Assembly: GCA_035041965.1 (NCBI GenBank)
Contig: JAPYMA010000634.1
Location: 1 to 64,000 of the forward strand
Length of the DNA stretch: 64,000 nt
DNA from: Anisakis pegreffii
Lineage: Eukaryota; Nematoda; Chromadorea; Rhabditida; Anisakidae
Direction of reading: 5' to 3'
Shown here: positions 54,701 to 64,000 of the stretch, one piece after another
Layout: every line of letters starts with the position of its first letter
How positions within the stretch are numbered: the stretch's first letter is position 1
Notes under the pieces: model-generated
Told to the model about the DNA's origin: nothing
Seen by the model: the letters and a program-made list of their open reading frames with translations, nothing else
Databases searched by the model: none
Translations under genes and position numbers: made by a program

Positions 54701-57700
54701 GGATCAGTGGTAGCTGACGCTGATTCAGTTTCACTTCTATAACGTGTCCTTCTTGCAACAACAACTTCAACACATCTTTCACAAACGCAGTCGTCATTGT
54801 GTGGTAACGGAGCATATTCGTCGACACATTCGGATGAACACATTGAAACTAAATAATTTCATTCTCATTCAGCAAACACCACGCTCTGCTGTTTGCAAAT
54901 GAAACTGATAATTGCAACATAAGTCACTGGAACCCATGAAATATTCGGAAAACATTTTTTCAAATGAAATTACACTTGACTGCAATTTTAAGAGCTAGTT
55001 TAAAGTCATTCATAAGCCATCTTTCGACATATCCAGTCACACCAAATGATAATAATTCCTTACCGCTAGAACGAACGCCTCCATTGTTACTGAAAGTTCG
55101 TGAACGTAATCGTTCCATTGCACTATCATCATCATCATCATTCGTTAACGGTTCACAAACATCCAGTGCATCATAATTCTCAAATTTTGTTGACCCATCC
55201 TAAAATAAGTACAGATTGCTACAATATATCAATAGTTACTTTATACATACACTCAGGTCATAATCATACCTTCGAACTAATCCCATTCCAATGAGAATCA
55301 AATCTGACGTTGTTAAAAAAGCAAAATTGTGTCAGAATGAATTTCTAACAAAACTTGTGTAATATGCGTCAACACGTTTCTTTGTTCAGACATTAATCAC
55401 ACATTCACAGTCGTGCTTCTTACAGTCCAGTTTTACCTAGCACAGCGAACAGTACAGTAATCAATGATTACGTATGTGTAAGCATTTTTTTGCAATATCA
55501 ATTTGCATACTTCAGCCTAATAATCGATATAATACAGTTGTACACATGTGGAAGCTGCGTACAATCACAATATCCTTTCTTCAGCTGACTATCAATAATC
55601 ATGCTAGATATTATACACAGTTGAACTACGATTACTGCAAGTGGTTGCTGGTGAAACAGAAGAGAAAACAGTAAGAAAGTGATACATAAAATTGATATGA
55701 ATCAAGCACATGAACAATGAAAAAACCTCGTTGGAAATGGAACGTTTACGAAGCGCATCGACTTCACTATACGAAAGATCGAATTCGGTCAGACACATTG
55801 AGAAGCATATCTCGTTACAAATATGCGAATGAAAGAATAGTGCCATGCCTTTTGTACCGAGATTTCCATCTCCGTAGCCATGACCAGAAGCCTTCAAACA
55901 ACACTGTTACACGTACAAATCGTTCCTTACTTAATGGCACAAAAATAACTCACTGTATGAATTTGAGGATCTGTATACAAATCACCCACTCCTTGAATGT
56001 CAACAACAATAAGTTGATGACCACTGCGTTCGAACGTGAAATGACTAAATGCCTAAAATTACAATTACGGTCATTGCTTGGAAAACCTCGCTTTCAAATT
56101 CGGAATTTTTTATTCTGACCACATTAAACTGAAAATACATAAGGAATAATCAAACAGAACCTTTCGATCGAATTATATTCAAACTTTTGAGAAATTATAA
56201 TTCATTTACGACAAACAAAACAGGGATGCAAAGAAGATGATGATACCTGTGGTGTTTTACGTGCAATATCCGAGACAAAGCCCGAATTCGAATTGTATTT
56301 GATATAATCACCTTCAACGAAGTGCTCCAAGTGATAGAGTGGACGGTCTGGTTCATCAATCAATTCCAAAATACACACTTGCATTATATCGATCTAGGAA
56401 AAGCTCACACAGTATGCGAAATGATTCTCAAGTAGTTTGTACTTACAGTGGGTGAATATGAAAAATTCTCAAATATAAAAAAGCTGACTAAAATTGAAAT
56501 GAAGAAGTGGACATTTCTTATTCTTCATCAGCAAGAACAAACTAGGCTCACTTTCTTCGGAGGATTGTGTCGATTGAATTCTTCCGCCCAAAGCTTACTA
56601 TCCATTTGCAATCGAACATCTTCGAAAATCACCTGAAAACTGATCAAATTTCATATCAATCACACAATGCGATAACGACTGCTAATAATTGTGGATAAAA
56701 TGATCCCAAGAACCTTCGTCAACAAAAACAAATATTAAAATACCGAGAAAAGAGCTCAGTATTTTCAATGAGAAAAGTTCGCGATGAATTATGAATCAAT
56801 CCAAAAATGAAACCATCAACTCAAACAGAAACAAACACGAAAAAACTGTTGCAAAGCTGAGTTTGGTAACTGATCAACAGCGGTGTCCAAGTAAAGCGTA
56901 CATATTCGCAATAAACCAACCTCTCTACCGATAGGACGGATATACTTTTTGGCCACATAATTGTGTGCGTGAGACCAATTGTCGTTCTTCTTGAACGACG
57001 ACAATTTCTTCACTCGATAGCATTCGCGCATCGCTCCTCTTGCAAACGACTGAAATCGAGCAAAAGAATAGAACAAACAAAAATGTCAAAATAGAGAAAG
57101 CAGAAAACAATTCATTTATATCGCTACTGATATCATATCATTCATTTATGAATACATCAGTTATTCAACTGTGCTTTCATAGAATTGAAATGACTGTAAA
57201 TCTAAGAGTTCAGATACCTCAGGATGCATCTTAATCTGAACACGATCTTCACTCCACACTTTACGCACTGGTGAGTAACGATGACGTATGCAATTGAGAG
57301 TAGCAAGTTCAGCGATATTGAATTTTTCCCATGGATCTGGCATAGATTCAGGTGTGCATCTGAAAGATTGCAAGACGATATGATCTCTGATTTATTATAC
57401 TGAGTCAAAACATCGAAGCAATACGATAATTTGCGAATAAAGGTACAACAGAAATAACATCGATCAAGTACGACTGATTATTTTTGGCTTCCGAAGAACA
57501 CCTTAGAGTCATATTGAAATGAAACGTTAGCTGAACAGCGTGATTATAAGTTGATATTTTGCACGAAATACGTTAGAGAAAATAGACACGACTTTTTGGC
57601 TGCAAATTTCCATCTTTCGATAAGTTCTTTTGATCGTACACTTTCACTACTTGTACGAGCTTGACTGATCCTTGCTGATCCAAATTCATCACTTGCACTA

Positions 57701-57923
57701 TCCGAGCCTGCTCCGTGCTTCCTATTTACTGGCAACTGTAATTAACTTATGATTGTTACGGCATACGTGATGATGCATAAAGATCTGAAGCTCAACATAT
57801 TTTCAGTTGCCGCTCAGCTGAACTACAAAACTTACTGAATTGATTATCAACAGCTCTTACCGGTAAAAAAGACACTGAAGATGAAGTGCTGCTAACCGTC
57901 GAAAACGTTCGGTCGCGTTCCAT
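51725..57923 (-). CDS. efk-1: Eukaryotic elongation factor 2 kinase
   Basis: This Ca2+/calmodulin-dependent alpha-kinase phosphorylates eEF2 and slows translation elongation. Exons on the minus strand: 57923-57861, 57735-57593, 57359-57218, 57049-56921, 56632-56552, 56393-56247, 56052-55954, 55891-55727, 55199-55064, 54848-54688, 53358-53227, 53123-53070, 53039-53009, 52876-52772, 52472-52301, 52180-52041 and 51858-51725. All join in phase, giving 677 codons plus stop. The calmodulin-binding segment is LIERWKFAAKK before MPDPWEKF. The alpha-kinase domain shows SFARGAMRECYRVKKLS, NYVAKKYI (ATP lysine), FEDVRLQM, LYHLEHFVEGDYIKYNSNSG, VVDIQGVGDLYTDPQIHT and GYGDGNLGTKGMALFFHSH. An acidic linker follows, then Sel1-like helical repeats ending GGYGLEQD and LANKLYELAEQ, as in the family. 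One exon is only 31 nt. Confidence 0.95.
51860..51889. repeat. (ATT)n microsatellite
   Basis: A short pure trinucleotide run lying just upstream (in gene direction) of the last efk-1 exon; on the minus strand it sits next to the splice acceptor of that exon. Confidence 0.9.
53498..53552. repeat. Short direct repeat in an efk-1 intron
   Basis: CACTATAGAAAA followed by ATGTTCCATG occurs twice within 55 bp, separated by about 10 bp. This looks like a local duplication with no evident function. Confidence 0.7.
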
Positions 57924-58226
57924 TTCATAAATCAATGCGAGTTAGATAAACCATGCAAAAATGAATGATTGCTTCAGCCAGAGTCTGAAATAAATAAACT
58001 TAAAAGCAAAAAACATGTTTTGTAGATGATTTACATTAAACTGAACTATGATAACGAACACTACAAAAAGTTAGACATTCAATTACTACGCGACTAGATA
58101 GATAGACAATAATTTTTTCGGGTTATCTGGTTAACGTTAATGAATGAACCCTAAACAAGAATCTTGGACTGTTTTAATAAGGAATTAAAATACTCGATCA
58201 TAACAGCGAGAAAATATGAACGTTAT

Positions 58227-58228
<2 letters not shown>

Positions 58229-58274
<46 letters not shown>
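58229..58274. repeat. (TA)n microsatellite
   Basis: About 45 bp of TA dinucleotides in the efk-1 upstream region. Confidence 0.95.
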
Positions 58275-58277
<3 letters not shown>

Positions 58278-58549
58278 GTTATAACTGCTGGTTGGAACTT
58301 AGCAAATAGCACTGATAATCATTAGAAGAGACAAAACCAAATGTGTGCTTATTTTAAATGAAACTATATCAAAGAAGAGACTGAAATCGTGAAAGTGATA
58401 AAGACAAAAGTGAAATAAATCTATAAAGTAGATTGCTAGAGTCTACGCCAATCATAGCATCGAATTTTCTCAGTTGATCTGCTTCAAGAATGCTTATGCA
58501 AATCATCTGTATCAGTTGGCGTAGAGAGCTGCCTGGTCAGGACCCTTCT

Positions 58550-58960
58550 GTGCTGAGACCTTCTGTGCTTGTGTACGTATTACTGAGGCGTAGGTTGAGG
58601 CTAAGCCTCAGTAATACGCGTTTTACACCACACACACAATATGGTGAGCAAGCGTAGCCTCAGCCTCACGCTCAGACTAAAGTTGAGGCTATGCTCAGAC
58701 AGAGGCTAAGCCTCAGCCTAATGTGTATTACTGAGGTTCAGGCTGAGGCTAGGGCTACGCTTAGGCTTAAGCTGAGGCTACGCTTAGGTTGAGGCTAGGC
58801 CTCAGTAATAAGCTTTTTATATTAAACACACAAAATGGTGATCGTGCGTTCGCACTGCTCAAAAAGCGAAGCCAAAGGAAGTTTGTGTGACGGACTACAG
58901 GTTGGCTAAATGATGTGCTGACAATTGTCGCTTGTCGCTTTATTAGATTTGTCAACTGCA
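58550..58960. repeat. CTGAGGCTA-rich repeat with internal duplication
   Basis: The words CTGAGGCTA and TAGCCTCAG recur in both orientations many times in about 250 bp. Two larger units are visible. Each has a TATTACTGAGG...CCTCAGTAATA inverted pair followed by CACACACAA and ATGGTGA (58570-58660 and 58728-58840), about 190-200 bp apart. The second unit continues into GAAGTTTGTGTGAC and ACAATTGTCGCTTG, which recur in the inverted repeat at 59256-59441. Base composition is clearly more GC-rich than the surroundings. Confidence 0.8.
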
Positions 58961-59255
58961 ATTCAAAAGGTTAAAATGCTTGTTCATGGCGAGGATGCAA
59001 CCATTTTCGGTTTGTCTTAGGTGAACACCATAGCTCTGAGAGGTTGCAAAATCATAATGCTTGAGATCATACAATAATAATCAACAATACATTTTTTTCT
59101 ACTCATTCAAGGTAGTGTGAGATTTCGGATATATTCACTATCAAATTTTAACCAAAAGTTATTTGAAAACACGAGAAGTAAACAGAAAAAGCAATTATGA
59201 ATGAATAGAAAAAAATGAGTACACTAAGTTCGTAAAAAAGGCGAAATCGGGTCTA

Positions 59256-59441
59256 CGACAATTGACCAAGCGACATCTGCCAACACGATGTTTCGCCAAA
59301 AAAAGTTGGTCACACAAACTTCGTCTAGGTTCAACATAAGCGTAGCCTCAGCGTAAGCCTAAGCGTTCGCGAACGAAGTTTGTGTGACCGACTTTTTTTG
59401 GCGAAACATCGTGTTGGCAGATGTCGCTTGGTCAATTGTCG
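59256..59441. repeat. Inverted repeat with 68-bp arms
   Basis: Left arm 59256-59323 and right arm 59374-59441 are almost perfectly complementary. The loop contains another TAGCCTCAG piece and the 10-bp palindrome GCGTTCGCGAACGAAG region. The arm sequence (GAAGTTTGTGTGACCGAC and CGAAACATCGTGTTGG) has a degraded relative at about 58880-58945. This looks like a foldback or MITE of an undescribed family; no clear target-site duplication was found. Confidence 0.85.
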
Positions 59442-59958
59442 TGTTCCCGGCGAAATCAGGCTTGGGGACTCCGCCAACTTCGTAGTTGCTCAGGGCTTCC
59501 TAACCCAACCCATATATGAACAGAAATATGCATTGAAACGATGTGGTAGGTAAAATGGTTGTGCGGCATCAATTTATGTCGCTGTGATGATTATCGCTAG
59601 ATATTCTAGTTTCTTTCTTTCGAGGTGGGTGGTATTTGGCGTGTTTGTTGTTTTTGATGCATTTCAAACAGTGTTTCAAGGGTAGTAATTTTTGAAAAAC
59701 GTTCTCGAACTATCACAATTCTCAATCTGTACCACTCTTCTGAGTTTGACAGCGATCGAATGAGTCTGAGGAATACATTTTTTGCTTTTTTGCATCGTGA
59801 GCTGTGGATGAACTATTCTTTAGCATAATTGCAACCAAATTAAGTCCGATTGGTTCCATGTTAGCATGGTTATTTAAAGTCTTATCCGATACGTGTCGTA
59901 TATTTGAGTGCGTATAAGATGTGTTCTAAAGTTGTTATATAATCCACAGAGAAAAAGG

Positions 59959-62900
59959 ATGTCATCTAATCGAAAGCAGACATCGCTATTTTCGTTCTTC
60001 TCAAAAGCTAATGTTGGTGCTAAGGAAGATGGCTCATCATCACGTCCAACAATACCCCCGGAAGTGGTTTGTTTCTTCATTTGATTTTAAAAGAATTGAG
60101 TGGTTGTTGATGTGTCTTTCTAATCGCTGGATTTCAGTGCTCTCACAATAACTGAAATATTTTGTTTGCTTGAGTTTGCACACACTTTTGAATACATGCA
60201 TCTAGACTTAGTTTTGAACCTTGAAGTAAAACTTCAAATTGATTTGTCGAGCAGTAAAAGTGATCACCGTTTTCATTATTTTCGTTTCAGATGAAACCAA
60301 GAGAAAACGTTCTCGTGGATGATATGAGCAAAGGTCTAGCTCCAAAGTGGTCAAAAAAATTGCAAAAAGGTAGCATTCGAAGCATTCGAAATTTTTTAAT
60401 TTCTAGCACTGATTTGTAAGACGTCGTAAGCTGTAGAGATGATCAATGAGCAGTGAGACTGAGAATGTGTTGAACGGCATCTTGAAACGATAACGAGCTG
60501 CGTGTAATAAATTCAGCGAGCATTTCAAATTTTATCGCATATTCGGTGACGATGAATGATATTTGTGGAGGCAGTTGTATTTGTGTTGAAACATGTACCA
60601 ACGATAGTTTCAGATGGAATTGACACACCTAAGCGATGCGCTGATGAAGAAGATCTTGCATGTTCACCGATAAAGAGTAGCACCACTCCGAAACGTCGTC
60701 GTGTCGTGCTCTCATCTGATTCAGAGTCCGATAATGATGCGACTGCAGACGGTCGAAATGCAAATCAAACGGAAACTGTTTGTATGCCCTCTCCACAAGA
60801 CTCCCGTCAGCCAGAGCCTCGAACTCCCACTCTTTTTAGGGTTGCTTCGATTTGACTTTAAATTAATCTTAATGAAGATAATCGTTGTAGTTTATGCGAG
60901 TTTTAAAAATACAATAAAGCAGCTCTTAGTTTAAATTGCTCTTCAATATGTATGTGGGCTGTCGTATCAACGAAAGCATTTCGTTGCAGAATTCTGACCG
61001 TCGTACATCCACACCGTGTTCAGCAGCGAGAGGTGCAACAACGCGTTATACTGTCAGCGGAATTGCTCAGTCTTTCATCGACTCTTTCCGTGCCAATGAA
61101 GAAGACATGGTTGGTTTCGATTTCACAATAATTCATTAATGATTATTTGTTATTGTGCTTGTGCTCATATGAATGATACTTGAAGGATGTGTCAAACGTT
61201 TCAACATCTACACTCGATCGAACCATTTATCAAGTGAATGAACACCAGTCAAATGACGTGTCAAAGAAGGCTATTATTGATGATTGTGAGAGTGAACGTT
61301 TTCCGCATCTGGATTTTGAATTTCTGCAGCCGAATAAAATACGCGATGCGGATGGACGACGTACCACCGATCCAGATTATTGCCCAAGGACTTTGTATGT
61401 TCCCGATGCTTTTCTCAAGCAACAAACTCCTGGTATCTGTCTGTTTGTATTTCGTATCGTTGTTCGCATATTCTTTACGCCCCAACCGTAGCTTCGATCG
61501 TTTCTTTTCCAGCAAAAATCACTTATCTTTGATATTTTTCTTATTGACTGTCCAGCCATACAATTTCAAATTTACCATCCAGTACAGATCAATCTTCTAG
61601 GACATCGTCAATGGTGGTTAGCGAAATCGGCCTATTTTGATACAGTACTCTTCTTCAAAGTTGGCAAATTTTATGAAATGTATCATATGGATGCTGTTAT
61701 TGGTGTTGAAAATCTTAATTTAACTTATATGAGAGTGAGTTGTTAATTAAGTTATATTTTACGTACCGTTCACAAAAGAGCCATATTTGTTGAATGTAGC
61801 TAAGATCGATAGTGGTTTTGTCCAGGGAAAATTTGCACACTGTGGTTTTCCTGAAGTGGCATACGGTCGTTTTGCGGATCAGTTGGTAAGTCGAGGCTAT
61901 AAAGTGGCACGTGTTGAACAGACTGAAACACCGAGCCAATTGGAAGAACGTAACAAGGTGGAAATGAATCGAGAAAAGGTTGTTAGACGGTGAGTTTAAT
62001 GTTAAAATAATGACCGTCGCTCTCTCTCATGGCGAAGCAATCATCATTAATCTATTTCATTATTACAGTGAAATCTGTCGAATAACATCGGCTGGTACGC
62101 GCACATATGGCGTATTGGACTCATGCGATGGTGATTGTGCTCTTGATGCTATTGAATCTACAGCACGTCATTTATTAGCTTTTGTTGAGAAGGTTGGTAA
62201 TTATTTCTCGAGCATTCTGTGAAACATTTGGAACACCCTTCAGTATTGAATGCTACTTCAAAATCAGTCGAATGATGTATCTTTTACTGATGATTCCGTT
62301 TGAATTCAATACGGTTATGATATAATTTATGTATCTTTGAAAACTCCAAATCACTGGATCAATTCACTGACAAATCATCAGTTTGAAAAGTACTTACAGT
62401 TTAGAAGATTTATCAGTTTGAATGTGACGTGGAGTATTGTAAGTACTTTTGTTTGCATACCGTGCACTGCTGCTTTTGAACGCGTCGTTTTCGGAGTTAA
62501 ATTTGATGTTTCTATCGTTACTTTGTACATTTCTGTTCACAGATTTTCTTCTTGATGAGTTCGCAGTATTGATCTCTTTTTTAGATTTCACCAAATGAAT
62601 CAACTACATATGGCGTTTGCTTTATCGATACATCAGTTGGCCATTTTTATGTTAGTGTGATTTTTATTGTTACTGATATTGTGTAAGTGGTATCTGCAAC
62701 TCAAACACGTTTTTTGAAATTGGCTTTTCAATGAAAGTTCTGTTAAATTCCAGACTATTTGATTATTCACCACATACATTTAACGCATCTGCATACTGAT
62801 TTGCTAACGAGGATCGATGAGCAGAAATTCTTTCAGATTGGTGAATTTGTTGATGACAGTAATCGGTCGTCGATAAGAACGCTCTTTGCACATTATCAGC

Positions 62901-64000
62901 CCTCACAGGTAAATGTGCATTCATATCTTATTGCATATTCCGTGATGAATTTTAATAAGATAATGAGTTGGTGTTGAGAATGAACATTATTTAGTTGATG
63001 CAACGATGTGATTGATGATGTTCATTCGATAAATAAGCAGCATTCATCTGTTGCTCACTCTAGGCGTATTCTCTTTGAGGTGATTTCTTTATTGAAATAG
63101 GTGCAATCGTAGATACTATATCAACGCGGTCGTATTTCATCAGCCACTCAATCGTTGTTGAACAGTGTTGCGAGTGCTGTTATTAAAGAAGCGTTAATTC
63201 CGAATAAAGAATTCCCGGAAGCTGATTGTGCACTCAAAATGGTTGGTGTTCTTATACGCTAGTTCATTATTTTATTCAACTTTGTTGCATTGCAACAAAT
63301 GAAATTGAAAATAATTTTTTAAAATAAATGCTTTTTTTACTCATCACTGGTTCACTTCATCGCTATACAAGTGAACTTCAGTTGGCAAATAAATTATACT
63401 TGGGTGATTCGGTGCGTGAATGGCCACAAGTAGTTCGTGATATGTTAGTGGATGCGAATGCGTTGAACCCACAATGTGCACCTCAATTTCGAGAAGCTAT
63501 GGCTGCTTTGGGTGCAGTCTTATGGTATTATTCTTCGATAGTTTTCTTCCTTATTGATCTGATCACCGTTGTTGATCAATTTGATAACTATTATACGATG
63601 CTGTTTTATGATAGGTATCTAAAGAGAAGTCTTATCGATGTGGACATGATTACGATGCACCAGTTTGACAAATATATTCCACCATCACTTGAGAGTCGTC
63701 AAGGATCAAAGGACTCGCAGGTACTCTTGGATTGCTATTATCGTTTCCATCAATCGCTGTTGAAGCATATCATTTGATTTTTTGAAGCGTATGAATGATG
63801 AAAATCGTTTTTATTATAATATTTGCCAGAACGCGGAAACAAAAGAAGATTACTGGCGTGGCCGACGACTTGTGCTGGATGGCGTTTCTCTTTACAATTT
63901 GAATATTGTACCTCCTTTGGATAGTGTTCGAAATACTGCATTACGAGATCCGACTTCATCGAAATATTCGCTATACAATACGATCAATAAATGCATGACA
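59959..64000 (+). CDS. msh-6: DNA mismatch repair protein MSH6, N-terminal part (runs off the window)
   Basis: MSH6 pairs with MSH2 in MutS-alpha, which recognises base mismatches and small loops. Exons are 59959-60063, 60291-60369, 60614-60840, 60990-61109, 61186-61432, 61601-61734, 61826-61989, 62069-62192, 62585-62650, 62837-62908, 63113-63241, 63382-63524, 63615-63720 and 63840 onward; all join in phase. The N-terminus has a PCNA-binding PIP box (QTSLFSFF) and a basic nuclear-localisation stretch (TPKRRRVV). The mismatch-binding domain starts at PGHRQWW and contains [18 protein letters not shown], with the conserved Phe-x-Glu (FYE) that stacks on the mismatch, then [11 protein letters not shown] and VVRREICRI. 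The connector domain follows ([14 protein letters not shown]), then the start of the lever domain. The MutS ATPase lies beyond the window. No PWWP domain is seen between the PIP box and the mismatch domain. Confidence 0.95.

Larger units (their letters stand above)
57924..59958. promoter_or_regulatory. Divergent promoter interval of efk-1 and msh-6
   Basis: The two genes start head to head, about 2.0 kb apart, so both promoters must lie here unless distant 5' exons exist. Half of the interval is repeat-derived (58550-59441). Near msh-6, 59600-59958 is ordinary AT-rich sequence. No TATA box or known motif can be assigned with confidence. Confidence 0.5.

Noticed and set aside
58557..58571. CCTTCTGTGCTTGT word shared with the duplication at 3549
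   Set aside because: Only about 14 bases match and the flanks differ, so it is not enough to link the two repeats.

Overview
The window is eukaryotic, AT-rich, and almost certainly from a nematode. Introns are mostly short, 3' splice sites follow the TTTTCAG or TTTTTAG pattern, and a 22-nt near match to the nematode SL1 spliced leader lies at 18204-18225. The gene families fit: a Rab32/38 GTPase, a B0AT-type SLC6 transporter, an FBF1/DYF-19-like coiled-coil protein, eEF2 kinase and MSH6. I cannot name the species. Exon boundaries were read by eye from GT/AG signals, reading-frame phase and remembered family conservation, with no database search.

Layout. 1-780 is the end of a 430-bp tandem array with strong stem-loops. 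780-4770 has no convincing gene but holds a 176-bp duplication carrying an exon-like open frame on the minus strand. 4885-8935 (+) is an unrecognised Ser/Asn-rich multi-exon gene. 10740-12307 (+) is the YrdC/Sua5 domain of YRDC (5' end not found). 13618-15478 (-) is a Rab32/38 GTPase (last exon not found). 15.5-31.1 kb is a gene-poor stretch with a long TA repeat, the SL1-like site and a few weak exon candidates. 31152-37437 (+) is a complete 15-exon SLC6 transporter whose exons sum to 700 codons. 37438-41507 holds a hAT-type MITE, long TA microsatellites, a duplicated 70-bp segment and a 5'-truncated non-LTR retrotransposon flanked by a 15-bp target-site duplication. 41508-50203 (+) is a 19-exon coiled-coil gene whose introns carry a large foldback element and two short hAT-like MITEs. 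51725-57923 (-) is eEF2 kinase (efk-1), 17 exons and 677 codons. 57924-59958 separates efk-1 from the divergent msh-6 and holds an unusual CTGAGGCTA-rich repeat family with a 68-bp-arm inverted repeat. 59959-64000 (+) is the 5' part of msh-6, running off the window.

The genes are unrelated housekeeping, trafficking, transport and ciliary functions with no operon-like logic. The novelty lies in the non-coding part: the structured tandem array, the foldback with a hammerhead-like core, the SL1-like relic and the repeat family in the efk-1/msh-6 promoter interval.
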